A stretch of 64,000 nt of DNA from Nocardiopsis listeri NBRC 13360 (GCF_001570765.1 NZ_BCSH01000035.1:1-64000); one strand, 5' to 3'. Counted from the first letter of the stretch, positions 9,253 through 18,673 are shown. The notes: generated by a model not told the origin, from the letters alone. A program made the numbers and translations.

Positions 9253-11202
9253 CTAGTAGGGCGCCGCGGGGGCGTCCAGGATCCGAGATTCGTCGGGGAC
9301 CTCGATCGATACGGGCTGGTCGAAGCCGACCGCGATCACCTCCCAGCCTTCCGCGCCCTCGAATTCCCCACCCTCACCCGAGGTCTGCTCGCGGTAGTGC
9401 TCGTACCGCTGGAACCGCCCGTCCTCGCCGATCCACAGGTCGAACACGTACTCCCGAGCCGTCGGCTGCTCATCGAAGTGGCTCTCCATCGTGTAGGTAC
9501 CCGTGTAGTGGTGGGCCGGTCCGTGCTCGGGCCGGCCGTCGAAGTCGTTCCAGTCCCAAGCGGAGTCCGGCTGTACGGGTTCGACGACCCCCATGTAGTC
9601 GACCTGTGTATCGGATTCCGCTTCCAGCAACAGGGAGACGTACCACAGGAACGACCACTGCCCGGGGCCGAACTCGGCGGCGTAGTCCAGCGTGTTCGCG
9701 GGCTCGGGATCTCGGCCGTACGGTGCCGGATCCGGTTCCACGCCGGGCGGAGGGGTCATCGTGGTGCGGCCCAGACGCTCCACGCCCTCCCCGGTCAACA
9801 GGTCTCCCCCGAACGCCAGGAACTCGCTGTGGGTAGGGCCACCGTGGGAACCCTTGTAAAGGACCGGCCGCGGGTCCTCCGTGTACCGATGCACGAGGTA
9901 CTCACCGTGCGCGTCCGCCGTGGTACTGCGTTGGTAGGCCTCGAAGCTCCCCACCTCGTTGGCCTGCTCGATCGCCTCGGTGAGCACGGCCGCCATGTCC
10001 TCGGGGGTCATTTCGACCGCGGGGGCGGAGTCCGCGTCCCCAACCCCGGAACCCCTTTCTTCCGCGGCACCGGCGTCCGCGGCGTCGGCCCGATCGTCTC
10101 CATCCGCGGCCTCCGACCCTGGCCCTGGCAGGCCGAGCCCGGGCACCCCTGAACCCGGCCACACGAAGATCCCCCCGGCTACCAGCACGAGCGCCAGCAC
10201 GGCGGCGCCGACCCCCGGCCACGCCCACGAACGTTTCCGGCGCACCCGTGAGGTCTCCGGGGCGGAGATCCCCCGCCATTCGGTGGCGAGCAGGCCCGGT
10301 ACGACCTCGGTGGGGTCGGCGGCGGCCACCGGTTCCACTCGGGTGGCGTTCCAGGAACCGGTGAGCTCGGAGAGAACCTCGGCGGCGGTCGGGCGTTGGC
10401 CGGGATCCTTCGACATCGCCCGGCGCACCGGGTCGGCCAGGGGCTCGACCAGCGCGGACAGGTCGGGTTCCTCGTTACGGACACGGTAGGACAACACGTC
10501 CGCCTGTCCGGTGCCGAAGGGAGCCTCTCCGGTCGCGGCGAACAACACCAGCCCACCCCAGGCGAACATGTCGGAGTAGCCGGTCGCGTCCTGCCCCATG
10601 TACTGCTCCGGTGCCACCCAGCCGGGGGTTCCGAAGAGTCCGCCGGTCGCGGTGAGGGCGGTGCCGTCGGCGGCTCGTGCGATCCCGAAGTCCAGCACCT
10701 TGGGTCCGTCCGGCGCGAGGATCACGTTTCCGGGTTTGAGGTCGCGGTGCACGACACCGACGGAGTGGATGGCGTTGAGCGCCTCCGCCAGCCCCACGGC
10801 CAGCGCGACAAGCATGCCGCCGGAGAGCGGGCCGTTCTCGCGAACGTACTGGCGCAAGGTACGGCCCGGTACGTATTCGGTGGCCAACCAGGGGGTGGCG
10901 GCCCGGGTGTCTGCGCCCAGGAAAGCCGGAGTACACGTGGCTCGGACCCGAGCCACCATGTCCACCTCACGGGCGAACCGTGCCCGAAAGTCGGGGTCGG
11001 CGGCGAACTGCGGGTGGACCACCTTGACCGCGGCCGAGGAACCGTCTTCGGCCACTCCGGCGTAGACGGCGCCCATCCCGCCCGCGCCGATGCGGCCCAC
11101 GACCTGGTAGGTGCCCAGGGTCCGTGGGTCGGTACCGGTGGGGGGTTCCACTCCTTCGGGCAGGCGATCTTCACTGAAGGGAGGCTTCGGGTGGGGGGTC
11201 AC
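9253..11202 (-). CDS. Receptor-type Ser/Thr protein kinase (PknB-like) with LppX/LprG-like outer domain
   Basis: 649 residues. The kinase domain (about 31-282) is intact: GAGGMG loop, Lys60, HRDLKPGN with Asp154, DFG 171-173, a Thr-rich activation loop and GTPGWVAPEQ. One membrane helix lies at about 325-348, then an Asp/Ala/Glu-rich linker. The extracytoplasmic domain (about 395-649) includes HHYTGTYTMESHF and FDLWIGEDGRFQRYEHYREQ, which I read as LppX/LprAFG-like (LolA fold). It should phosphorylate cytoplasmic Ser/Thr in response to an outer ligand, possibly a lipid or lipoprotein; that is inference. GTG 11202 overlaps the stop of the upstream kinase (GTGA), with GGAG five bases before, implying coupled translation. 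Confidence 0.93.
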   Translation of the reverse strand: MTPHPKPPFSEDRLPEGVEPPTGTDPRTLGTYQVVGRIGAGGMGAVYAGVAEDGSSAAVKVVHPQFAADPDFRARFAREVDMVARVRATCTPAFLGADTRAATPWLATEYVPGRTLRQYVRENGPLSGGMLVALAVGLAEALNAIHSVGVVHRDLKPGNVILAPDGPKVLDFGIARAADGTALTATGGLFGTPGWVAPEQYMGQDATGYSDMFAWGGLVLFAATGEAPFGTGQADVLSYRVRNEEPDLSALVEPLADPVRRAMSKDPGQRPTAAEVLSELTGSWNATRVEPVAAADPTEVVPGLLATEWRGISAPETSRVRRKRSWAWPGVGAAVLALVLVAGGIFVWPGSGVPGLGLPGPGSEAADGDDRADAADAGAAEERGSGVGDADSAPAVEMTPEDMAAVLTEAIEQANEVGSFEAYQRSTTADAHGEYLVHRYTEDPRPVLYKGSHGGPTHSEFLAFGGDLLTGEGVERLGRTTMTPPPGVEPDPAPYGRDPEPANTLDYAAEFGPGQWSFLWYVSLLLEAESDTQVDYMGVVEPVQPDSAWDWNDFDGRPEHGPAHHYTGTYTMESHFDEQPTAREYVFDLWIGEDGRFQRYEHYREQTSGEGGEFEGAEGWEVIAVGFDQPVSIEVPDESRILDAPAAPY

Positions 11203-12926
11203 TGGTTCTCCGTGTCGTCGGTGTAGGCACAGCTCTCCAGGGGAGCGCCGTCGGTGAGTGTGGTGTCGTGGGGGCCGATGTCGTCCATCCCGGGGAAGGT
11301 GAGACCCGAGTCGGCACCGGGCGCCGCGACCAACCCGGAGTAGACGCAGAACCCACCCGGATAGTCGACGGCGTCCTGTGCCCGCTCCCTGGTCGAGTCG
11401 GGCACGTGATAGACCACCCTCACGTCGTAGAACGCCAGACGGACACTCTCGGTGGGGTTGTCCGGGTCGAGGCGGGCGAGTACACCGCTGTTGCCGGCGG
11501 GGGTGAAGTCGAGACCCTCTTGGCCGGGCGTGATGGCGGTGACACCGACGAACTCATTGCTGTGCACGTTCAGGGAACCGTGGTCGGGCAGGTACTCCAG
11601 CTCGACGGTCAGTCCGAAGTCCTGGAACTCCGCGGTGGCGGCGCTGTCGAAGGTCAGTCGCAGCTGGTCCAGCCCCTCGCCCTCCCCGGAGGCGGGTTCG
11701 AGGCGGCGTAGGAGCACGGGTTCGGTTTCGGAGACGGGTTCTACCACGATCTCACCGGTCTCGTAGAGCTCTTGGTACTCCTCGGGGGCGTCGTCAGGGA
11801 CGACGGCGTTCCCGACCGTCGCACCGCCCGGGGCGTCCGCATCGGCCGCGCCCGAGGTTTCCGATGGCCCCTCACCGAGCAGGGCGCGCAGCCCGAGTCC
11901 AGCGACCAGGACCATGACCGGCACCGCCGCGCCCAACCCCACGGCGAGCCGGTTCCGGCGGAACCGGCCCCGTCCGGGCGGGGCGATTCGACGCCAGTCC
12001 TGGTCCCCGATCGCCAGAACGGGCAGTCCGGCCCAAGCCCGACCCAGCAGTGCCCTGATATCCGCGGGAACCACGCCGCTCGGTGCCGCGACGTGCAGGG
12101 CACCGGTCATGATCCGCTGCAGTTCGGTGGCGGTGGGCCGCTGTTCGGGTTCCTTGCTCAGGGCCCGCTCCAGCACGTGGCGCAGGTGCGCGGGGACCCC
12201 GGTCAGGGAAGGTGGCCCGGAGAGGATGCGCGAGACGACGACGTCGGAGGGACCGGAACCGAAGGGACCCTGCCCGGTCGCGGCGTAGGCGACCAGCCCT
12301 GCCCAAGAGAAGATGTCGGAGTGCCCGGAGGCAGGGGCGCCACGGTACTGCTCCGGGGAGATCCAGCCCGGGGTACCGACCAGCCCGCCCGTCCGGGTGA
12401 GGGCGGTGCCGTCGATGGCGCGGGCGATCCCGAAGTCCAATACCTTCGGTCCGTCCGGGGCGAGGATCACGTTGCCCGGTTTCAGGTCCCGGTGCACCAC
12501 TCCGGCGGCGTGGACCGCGGCGAGCGCCTCGGCGACCCCGAGTGCGAAGGCGGTCAGGGCGTCCCCGCGCAACGGGCCGTGGATGCGCACGTACTCCCGC
12601 AAGGTCGGCCCGGGCACGTACTCGGTGGCCAACCAAGGGACCTCGGACTCGGCGTCCGCACTGTGGAAGGCGGGAACGCAGGCGGCCCGCACCCGGCGGA
12701 CCAGGTTCACCTCACGGGCGAAACGGTCCCGGAAATCGGCGTCGGAGGCCAGCGTCCGGTGCACGCACTTGACCGCCACCCGCCGGTCGCGACCGTCCAG
12801 GGCCGCGTACACCACACCCATGCCGCCGGATCCCAACCGTCCGAGGACGCGGAACGGGCCGAGGTGAGTGGGATCGTCGGGGACGAGGGGAGACACGCCC
12901 ACGGGCAGGGCGGTGGATCGGGGCAT
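11199..12926 (-). CDS. Receptor-type Ser/Thr protein kinase (PknB-like)
   Basis: 575 residues, first gene of a three-kinase operon. Intact kinase domain (about 22-280): GSGGMG loop, Lys53, HRDLKPGN with Asp147, DFG 164-166, GTPGWISPEQ. A membrane helix near 330-352 follows a basic stretch. The outer part (about 375-575) starts with an acidic linker. It differs from the other two: YDVRVVYHV and a two-cysteine C-terminus (GGFCVYSG, ESCAYT) that may form a disulfide. I cannot assign its fold. ATG 12926 has GGAA five bases upstream; longer in-frame starts add a stretch without protein character. Confidence 0.92.
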   Translation of the reverse strand: MPRSTALPVGVSPLVPDDPTHLGPFRVLGRLGSGGMGVVYAALDGRDRRVAVKCVHRTLASDADFRDRFAREVNLVRRVRAACVPAFHSADAESEVPWLATEYVPGPTLREYVRIHGPLRGDALTAFALGVAEALAAVHAAGVVHRDLKPGNVILAPDGPKVLDFGIARAIDGTALTRTGGLVGTPGWISPEQYRGAPASGHSDIFSWAGLVAYAATGQGPFGSGPSDVVVSRILSGPPSLTGVPAHLRHVLERALSKEPEQRPTATELQRIMTGALHVAAPSGVVPADIRALLGRAWAGLPVLAIGDQDWRRIAPPGRGRFRRNRLAVGLGAAVPVMVLVAGLGLRALLGEGPSETSGAADADAPGGATVGNAVVPDDAPEEYQELYETGEIVVEPVSETEPVLLRRLEPASGEGEGLDQLRLTFDSAATAEFQDFGLTVELEYLPDHGSLNVHSNEFVGVTAITPGQEGLDFTPAGNSGVLARLDPDNPTESVRLAFYDVRVVYHVPDSTRERAQDAVDYPGGFCVYSGLVAAPGADSGLTFPGMDDIGPHDTTLTDGAPLESCAYTDDTENQ

Positions 12927-13110
12927 GGAAATTCCGGGGGATCGATGCGGACGGGGGCATGGTGGAAGCACTCCGGGAGCTCTGATGCCACATTGCCACG
13001 GTGGGTTCGTCTCTTCGCCGTCCACTTCCGGCCACGTTCGGCCGAACCATCCGACCACTCGACGCCGTTCTCGGACGGCGCCCCGGCGCGAGGGGCGCCA
13101 CGGGCGGGCC

Positions 13111-13122
13111 TAGCCTGGGGAT
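13111..13122 (+). promoter_or_regulatory. Leaderless-type -10 for the DUF3054 gene
   Basis: TAGCCT (13111-13116) lies six bases before ATG 13123 with no Shine-Dalgarno sequence between. In actinobacteria this spacing places the transcription start at or beside the start codon. No clear -35 was found. Confidence 0.45.
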
Positions 13123-13521
13123 ATGCGTTCGTACATCCCACTCCTGGCCCTGATGGCCGACCTGGTCTGCGTGCTCGTCTTCGTCACGGTGGGCAAGGCC
13201 GACCACGCGACCGGGCTGACCCCGGCCGCGGTGGCCGGGACCGCGTGGCCGTTCGTGGCCGCGTTGCTCGCCGGTTGGCTCGCCACCCTGGCCTGGCGCT
13301 CGCCCGCCCGGATCTGGCCGACCGGAGTGTTCGTGTGGGCGGTGACCGTGGTCGGTGCGATGCCGTTGCGTCTGCTCACCGGGGAGGGAGCGCCACTCTC
13401 CTTCGTCGTGGTGACGTCGCTGTTCCTGGCCGCGACCATGCTCGGTTGGCGGGTCGTGACGCTGTTGGTCTCCCGGTGGAAGGGCCGGGCAGCGGCTCGA
13501 ACGGTGGGCCCGCAGGCGTGA
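13123..13521 (+). CDS. DUF3054 family integral membrane protein
   Basis: 132 residues with four membrane helices (about 5-25, 37-58, 65-85, 97-118) and short loops, matching the size and pattern of the DUF3054 family (GKADHATGLTPAAVAGTAWPF in the first loop). Function is unknown across the family. It is divergent from the kinase operon and followed by a tRNA/rRNA methyltransferase gene 67 bases on, which has its own -10 sequence. Confidence 0.85.
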   Translation: MRSYIPLLALMADLVCVLVFVTVGKADHATGLTPAAVAGTAWPFVAALLAGWLATLAWRSPARIWPTGVFVWAVTVVGAMPLRLLTGEGAPLSFVVVTSLFLAATMLGWRVVTLLVSRWKGRAAARTVGPQA

Positions 13522-13575
13522 GTCGGCCCCGGTCGCCGGTGACCTTCGTCGGGACGACCGGGTACGGACCGTTCG

Positions 13576-13588
13576 TAAGCTTGGTTCA
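13576..13588 (+). promoter_or_regulatory. Leaderless-type -10 for the SpoU methyltransferase gene
   Basis: TAAGCT (13576-13581) sits seven bases before ATG 13589, and no ribosome site lies in between. The pattern matches other genes in this window (mshB, ppc, deoD, lysR). Confidence 0.45.
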
Positions 13589-14293
13589 ATGAGCGAACAA
13601 CCGGTCCCAGAGGCCGACTCCGACACCACCACCATCACCAGTGGTGAGGACGAGGCGCGCGAGGTCGGGGTGGGGCCCTGGCCCGGTCCCTGGCCGGATG
13701 GCGACCACTACGATCCCGAGCTGCTCGCCCACGGCGACCGGCGCAATGTGGTCGACCACTACCGATACTGGCGCCGGGAGGCGATCGTGGCCGACCTGGA
13801 CATGGTCCGTCACGACTTCCACGTGGCCGTGGAGAACTGGTCGCACGACTTCAACATCGGATCGGTGGTGCGCACCGCCAACGCGTTCGGCTGCGCGGCC
13901 GTGCACATCGTGGGCAAGCGCCGTTGGAACCGACGGGGCGCCATGGTCACCGACCGTTACCAGCACGTGCACCACCACCCCGACACCGCTTCGCTGGTGG
14001 CCTGGGCCGGCGAGCACGACCTGACGCTGATCGGCGTGGACAACCTGCCGGGGGCCGTGCCGTTGGAGACCCACCCGTTGCCGCGCAACGCCGTACTGGT
14101 GTTCGGCCAGGAGGGCCCGGGGCTGTCGGAGGAGGTCCGTCAGGTGTGCGCGGCGGTCCTGTCCATCGCCCAGTTCGGTTCGACCCGGTCGATCAACGCG
14201 GGGGCCGCCGCGGCGATCGCCATGCACGCCTGGGTCCGGGCCCACGTGTTCGCGCAGCCCGTTCCCGACACGGCGACCACACCCACTCCGTGA
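13589..14293 (+). CDS. TrmH/SpoU family RNA 2'-O-methyltransferase
   Basis: 234 residues with the SPOUT signatures: NIGSVVRTANAFG (motif 1), VLVFGQEGPGLSEE (motif 2, knot and SAM site) and FGSTRSINAGAAAAIAMHAW (motif 3). A 75-residue N-terminal extension rich in acidic and aromatic residues precedes the domain. Family members methylate ribose 2'-OH in tRNA or rRNA using SAM; the target nucleotide cannot be told. It is downstream of DUF3054 with its own leaderless-type promoter. Confidence 0.9.
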   Translation: MSEQPVPEADSDTTTITSGEDEAREVGVGPWPGPWPDGDHYDPELLAHGDRRNVVDHYRYWRREAIVADLDMVRHDFHVAVENWSHDFNIGSVVRTANAFGCAAVHIVGKRRWNRRGAMVTDRYQHVHHHPDTASLVAWAGEHDLTLIGVDNLPGAVPLETHPLPRNAVLVFGQEGPGLSEEVRQVCAAVLSIAQFGSTRSINAGAAAAIAMHAWVRAHVFAQPVPDTATTPTP

Positions 14294-14345
14294 TTCCTCC
14301 GTGATCTAACATGAACGGATCGCCCCCTACCAGGAAGTAGCAAGG

Positions 14346-14981
14346 ATGAGTCCGATCGTCACGTCCGTCGCTCGCGCCGCCACACTGGACGACGTCCCCG
14401 ACCTCGCCCGTGTCCTCAGCCGTGCGCTGCACGACGACCCGCTCTTCCGCTGGCTCTTCCCCGACGACGAGAACCGTATGGCCAAGGTGCGGCGCTTCTT
14501 CGCCCTGACCACCGGCTTCGGCTACGTCCCCGGTGGGGACACCCGTCTGACCACCGTCGCCGACTCCAAGGATTCCGTCCCGGTCCCCCGCGCCGCCGCG
14601 CTGTGGGCGCCGCCCACGAGCAACCCCGAGGGGCCGCTGGTGTCACTGCGCACCTGGCCGCACTGGGCGTCCCTGCTCGGACGTGGCCGGGTCGCCGCGT
14701 TCGTCCGGGTCTTCGCCGAGTGGAAGATGGCCGCCCCTCAGGAACCCCACCTGTACCTGGCCGCTCTCGGGGTCGACCCGAGCGTGGCCGGCACCGGGGT
14801 CGGGGGCGGGCTGCTCGCCGCCGGGCTGGACGAGGCCGACTCCCAGGGGCTGCCGGTGTTCACCCAGACGCTCGACGACAAGAGCGTCGGTTTCTACGAA
14901 CGGTTCGGGTTCCGGCTCGTCCACGAGATCCCGCACGAGGACGTCGGAACCGGATACTTCCTGCTGCGGCAACCTTCCTGA
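14346..14981 (+). CDS. GNAT family N-acetyltransferase
   Basis: 211 residues. The C-terminal half carries the acetyl-CoA site: LYLAALGVDPSVAGTGVGGG with the Q/RxxGxG/A-type loop (AGTGVGGGLL), then a beta strand and FYERFGFRLVHE near the end. N-terminal helices (DVPDLARVLSRALHDDP) match the small-molecule acetyltransferase subgroup. Substrate unknown. AGGAAG/AAGG precedes ATG 14346. A second, similar GNAT lies at the right window edge. Confidence 0.88.
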   Translation: MSPIVTSVARAATLDDVPDLARVLSRALHDDPLFRWLFPDDENRMAKVRRFFALTTGFGYVPGGDTRLTTVADSKDSVPVPRAAALWAPPTSNPEGPLVSLRTWPHWASLLGRGRVAAFVRVFAEWKMAAPQEPHLYLAALGVDPSVAGTGVGGGLLAAGLDEADSQGLPVFTQTLDDKSVGFYERFGFRLVHEIPHEDVGTGYFLLRQPS

Positions 14982-15136
14982 CCGTTCCCACGGAACCGAG
15001 CCGGCCACGGACGGCCCCGTGGAAGGGTGGCGGTCATGCTGATCGTGTTCGCCGGGCCGCCCGGCTCCTCGGCATCGCGCGGGAGGTCGCCGAGGAGGAC
15101 GTCGAACCCTTGAAGCCCTCGCGCGGGTGAACGCGA

Positions 15137-15167
15137 AGGGGCCGCCTCCCGATGGGAGACGGCCCCT
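15137..15167. terminator. Bidirectional terminator between GNAT and sdhB
   Basis: AGGGGCCG (15137-15144) pairs with CGGCCCCT (15160-15167), and CTCCC/GGGAG extend the stem around a GAT loop with one internal mismatch. It lies just after the sdhB stop on the minus strand. Confidence 0.75.
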
Positions 15168-15195
15168 CGCTACGACCGGGGATCGGGGATCGTGA

Positions 15196-15942
15196 CTAGC
15201 CGATGCCCTTGCCGAGCGAGCCCAGCAGGTCGCGGTTGAGCTGGGAGATGGTGTCCAGCGGGATGCCCTTCGGGCAGACCGCGGCGCACTCACCGATGTT
15301 GGTGCAGCCGCCGAAGTCCTCTTCGTCCTGCTGGTTGATCATCTTCACCACGCGGGAGGCACGCTCGGGCTGTCCCTGCGGGAGCATGCCCAGGTGCGTG
15401 ACCTTCGCGGCGGTGAACAGCATGCTGGACGCGTTCGGGCAGGCCGCCACGCACGCGCCACAACCGATGCAGGTCGCGGCGTCGAACGCGCGGTCGGCGT
15501 CCGGCTTCGGGATCGGGTTGGCGTGGGCGTCCGGTGCGGTACCGGTGGGCGCGCTGATGAAACCGCCCGACTGGATGATGCGGTCGAACGCACCACGGTC
15601 GACGACGAGGTCCTTCACGACCGGGAACGCCTTGGCCCGCCACGGCTCGACCGTGATGGTGTCGCCGTCGTTGAAGCTGCGCATGTGCAGCTGACAGGTG
15701 GTCGTACGCTCGGGGCCGTGCGCCTCACCGTCGATCACGACGCCACAGGCACCACAGATGCCCTCGCGACAGTCGTGGTCGAAGGCGACCGGGTCCTCGT
15801 TCTCAAGCGTGAGCTTCTCGTTGAGAACGTCGAGCATCTCGAGGAAGGACATGTCCTCGGAGACGTCCGTGAGCTTGTACGTGACCATCCGGCCTTCGTC
15901 GTCACGGCCCTTCTGGCGCCAAACGCGCAGGGTGATGTTCAC
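15196..15942 (-). CDS. sdhB: Succinate dehydrogenase/fumarate reductase iron-sulfur subunit
   Basis: 248 residues. An N-terminal 2Fe-2S domain carries [15 protein letters not shown] and a later CQLHM cysteine. The C-terminal domain carries [13 protein letters not shown] and [15 protein letters not shown], supplying the 4Fe-4S and 3Fe-4S clusters. It passes electrons from the flavin of SdhA to quinone at the membrane. GTG 15942 overlaps the sdhA stop as GTGA, so translation is coupled. It is the last gene of sdhCAB, followed by a terminator. Confidence 0.96.
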   Translation of the reverse strand: MNITLRVWRQKGRDDEGRMVTYKLTDVSEDMSFLEMLDVLNEKLTLENEDPVAFDHDCREGICGACGVVIDGEAHGPERTTTCQLHMRSFNDGDTITVEPWRAKAFPVVKDLVVDRGAFDRIIQSGGFISAPTGTAPDAHANPIPKPDADRAFDAATCIGCGACVAACPNASSMLFTAAKVTHLGMLPQGQPERASRVVKMINQQDEEDFGGCTNIGECAAVCPKGIPLDTISQLNRDLLGSLGKGIG

Positions 15943-17885
15943 TTGTAACTCCGCTGCTTCATCTCGACGTACTCGTACTCCAGGGCTTCCTTGTGGAGCA
16001 CGGGCTTGCTGTCAACGCCGGCGAACTCCCAGGCGGCGACGTAGGCGAACTCGTCGTCGTGACGCAGTGCCTCGCCGTCCTCGGTCTGGCTCTCCGCTCG
16101 GAAGTGACCACCGCAGGACTCGCGGCGGTGCAGGGCGTCGATGCACATGAGCTCACCGAGCTCCAGGAAGTCGGCCACGCGGTTGGCCTTCTCCAGAGCC
16201 TGGTTGAACTCCTCGTTGGTGCCGAGCACCTTGACGTCGCGCCAGAACTCGGCGCGCAGCTCACGGATGAGGTCGATGGCCTTGCGCAGGCCCTCTTCGC
16301 TGCGCTCCATGCCGCAGTAGTCCCACATGATGTGGCCGAGCTCCTTGTGGAAGGAGTCGACGGTGCGGGAACCGTTGGTGGAGAGCAGCTTGTCGATCCG
16401 GTTGGTGACCAGGTCCTTGGCCTTGACGGCTTCGGGGTGCTGCTCGTCGACCTTCTCGAACGGGCCGTCCGCCAGGTAGTCGTTGATGGTGTTCGGCAGG
16501 ACGAAGTAGCCGTCCGCCAGACCCTGCATCAGCGCGCTGGCGCCCAGGCGGTTGGCGCCATGGTCGGAGAAGTTGGCCTCACCGGTCACGAACAGGCCCG
16601 GGATGCTGCTCTGCAGGTCGTAGTCGACCCACAGTCCGCCCATGGTGTAGTGCACCGCCGGGTAGATGCGCATCGGAAGCTCGTACGGGTTCTCACCGGT
16701 GATGCGCTGGTACATGTCGAACAGGTTGCCGTACTTGGCCTCGACGGCATCCCGGCCCATGCGCTCGATGGCGGCCGTGAAGTCCAGGTACACACCCAGA
16801 CCACCGGGGCCGACTCCGCGGCCCTCGTCGCAGACGTTCTTGGCGGCGCGGGAGGCGATGTCACGCGGCACCAGGTTGCCGAAGGACGGGTAGATGCGCT
16901 CCAGGTAGTAGTCGCGCTCGTCCTCGGGGATCTGCCGCGGGTCGCGGTCGTCGCCGCCCTTCTTGGGCACCCAGATCCGACCGTCGTTACGGAGCGACTC
17001 GCTCATCAGGGTCAGCTTGGACTGGTAGTCGCCGCTGACCGGGATGCAGGTCGGGTGGATCTGCGTGTAGCAGGGGTTGGCGAAGTACGCGCCCTTGCGG
17101 TGCGCGCGCCAGGCGGCGGTGACGTTCGAACCCATCGCGTTGGTGGACAGGAAGAACACGTTGCCGTAACCACCGGTGGCCAGGACCACGGCGTCGGCGA
17201 AGTGCGTCTCGATCTCACCGGTGACCATGTCGCGGGCGATGATGCCGCGCGCCTTGCCGTCCACGATGATCAGTTCGAGCATCTCGTGCCGGGTGTGCAT
17301 CTTGACGGTGCCGGCGGCGATCTGCCGTTCCTGCGCCTGGTAGGCGCCGATCAGCAGCTGCTGACCCGTCTGGCCGCGGGCGTAGAAGGTACGGGAGACC
17401 TGCACGCCACCGAAGGAACGGTTGTCGAGCAGACCGCCGTATTCGCGGGCGAACGGGACACCCTGGGCGACGCACTGATCGATGATCTCGACGCTGGTCT
17501 GCGCGAGGCGGTAGACGTTCGACTCGCGGGAGCGGAAGTCACCGCCCTTGACCGTGTCGTAGAACAGTCGGTGGATGCTGTCGCCGTCGTTGCGGTAGTT
17601 CTTCGCGGCGTTGATGCCACCCTGCGCGGCGATGGAGTGCGCGCGCCGGGGGCTGTCCTGGTAGCAGAACGAGGAGACGTTGTAGCCCGCCTCGCCCAGG
17701 GTCGCCGCGGCGGATGCACCGGCCAGGCCGGTGCCGACGATGATGACGGAGAGCTTGCGCCGGTTCGCGGGGTTGACCAGCTTGGCCGAGAAACGGCGCT
17801 GGTCCCAGCGCTCGTTGATCGGCCCCTCGGGGGCCTTCTCGTCCCGGATCGGGGCGCCCTCGGTGTAAAGGTCGATGTCAGACAA
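15939..17885 (-). CDS. sdhA: Succinate dehydrogenase/fumarate reductase flavoprotein subunit
   Basis: 648 residues. The N-terminal dinucleotide fold ([20 protein letters not shown]) is followed by the covalent-FAD region [20 protein letters not shown]; the histidine in RAHSIAAQ is the usual flavin attachment residue. HPTCIP and the capping and C-terminal regions follow in normal order. It oxidises succinate to fumarate, or the reverse. The length fits the non-classical Sdh type whose cytochrome b is a single SdhC. TTG 17885 abuts the sdhC stop (TAATTG) with GGTGAG four bases upstream. Confidence 0.96.
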   Translation of the reverse strand: MSDIDLYTEGAPIRDEKAPEGPINERWDQRRFSAKLVNPANRRKLSVIIVGTGLAGASAAATLGEAGYNVSSFCYQDSPRRAHSIAAQGGINAAKNYRNDGDSIHRLFYDTVKGGDFRSRESNVYRLAQTSVEIIDQCVAQGVPFAREYGGLLDNRSFGGVQVSRTFYARGQTGQQLLIGAYQAQERQIAAGTVKMHTRHEMLELIIVDGKARGIIARDMVTGEIETHFADAVVLATGGYGNVFFLSTNAMGSNVTAAWRAHRKGAYFANPCYTQIHPTCIPVSGDYQSKLTLMSESLRNDGRIWVPKKGGDDRDPRQIPEDERDYYLERIYPSFGNLVPRDIASRAAKNVCDEGRGVGPGGLGVYLDFTAAIERMGRDAVEAKYGNLFDMYQRITGENPYELPMRIYPAVHYTMGGLWVDYDLQSSIPGLFVTGEANFSDHGANRLGASALMQGLADGYFVLPNTINDYLADGPFEKVDEQHPEAVKAKDLVTNRIDKLLSTNGSRTVDSFHKELGHIMWDYCGMERSEEGLRKAIDLIRELRAEFWRDVKVLGTNEEFNQALEKANRVADFLELGELMCIDALHRRESCGGHFRAESQTEDGEALRHDDEFAYVAAWEFAGVDSKPVLHKEALEYEYVEMKQRSYK

Positions 17886-18593
17886 TTAACTCACCAGTCC
17901 AAAGGTGACCGCCAGGGGCGGAAGCAGGAACCCGACGGTCACGACCAGGGCGATCACCGTGGCGATCGAGTTCAGCACGGGCTGCCGACGAGCCTGGTTG
18001 ACGCCGAGAGTGGCCAGACCGCTCCAGATGCCGTGCCGCAGGTGGAAGCCCACGGCGATGACGGCGGCGACGTAGAACAGGGTCACGAACCAGAACTGGG
18101 GCTGGAACCCGTTCACGAGTCGCTCGTAGGGGCTGTCGGACGCACCACCCGGCGAGATGACGTTCACCGTCAGGTGCAGGATGTGGAAGATCACGAAGAG
18201 CGCGATCAACACTCCGCCCCAACGCATGGTGTAGGAGGCGTAGGTGCGGTGCACCCGCTTCTTCACCTGGTAGCGCTGGGAGGCCGGGCGAGCCCTGCGG
18301 GCACGGGCCCACAGCGCCACGGCCGAGTAGATGTGGATCAGGATGCTCGCGAGGAGAACGATCCGGAAGACCCACAGGAAGCCGCTCTCGGGCAGGAGAG
18401 GATAGCCGATCTCACGGAGTCCGTGAGCGTAGCCGTCGAAGGCCTCCTGGCCCGCGAAGACTTTCAGGTTGCCGTACATGTGCGCGATCAAATACAGCAC
18501 GAGGATCGCACCGGAGGTCGCCATTGCCGCCTTCAGCGCCACCGTGGATCCGTAGGCCGTAGACCGCTTCTTGGTCAAGGTACTGTTCGCCAC
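17886..18593 (-). CDS. sdhC: Succinate dehydrogenase cytochrome b subunit (b558 type)
   Basis: About 235 residues with five membrane helices and histidines inside helices (LIAHMYGNLK, ASILIHIYSAV, FVIFHILHLTVN, AVGFHLRHGIW), as in single-subunit dihaem anchors. It anchors SdhAB and exchanges electrons with quinone. I chose GTG 18593 because TAAAGT lies eight bases upstream, giving a leaderless-type promoter; TTG 18632 is an alternative. No separate sdhD is present, consistent with the b558 class. Confidence 0.93.
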   Translation of the reverse strand: MANSTLTKKRSTAYGSTVALKAAMATSGAILVLYLIAHMYGNLKVFAGQEAFDGYAHGLREIGYPLLPESGFLWVFRIVLLASILIHIYSAVALWARARRARPASQRYQVKKRVHRTYASYTMRWGGVLIALFVIFHILHLTVNVISPGGASDSPYERLVNGFQPQFWFVTLFYVAAVIAVGFHLRHGIWSGLATLGVNQARRQPVLNSIATVIALVVTVGFLLPPLAVTFGLVS

Positions 18594-18601
18594 AGCCTGC
18601 C

Positions 18602-18632
18602 ACTTTAAATTCGAGTTAAGCCCGACGTCCAA
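18602..18632 (-). promoter_or_regulatory. Probable sdhCAB promoter
   Basis: Reading the minus strand, TTGGAC (18632-18627) and TAAAGT (18607-18602) are spaced 19 nt apart and the -10 ends eight bases before the sdhC GTG. This would start transcription at or next to the start codon. The LysR-type box at 18653-18669 is then centred about 67 bases upstream of the start. Confidence 0.45.
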
Positions 18633-18652
18633 GTCATCACGACCCTAGTGTC

Positions 18653-18669
18653 CATAGCCTTAGGCTATG
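18653..18669. promoter_or_regulatory. Perfect LysR-type operator (T-N11-A box)
   Basis: CATAGCCTTAGGCTATG is a perfect 8-bp inverted repeat around a single T and contains the LysR consensus T-N11-A (TAGCCTTAGGCTA). It lies between divergent lysR and sdhC. It covers TAGGCT (18661-18666), the likely -10 of lysR, and sits near -67 of sdhC, the classical recognition-site position. It probably mediates autorepression of lysR and control of sdhCAB. Confidence 0.75.
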
Positions 18670-18673
18670 AAGC

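Noticed and set aside
15993-18608. 871-codon open frame on the plus strand
   Set aside because: Antisense to sdhA and sdhC; Val/Asp/His-rich shadow with no motif.
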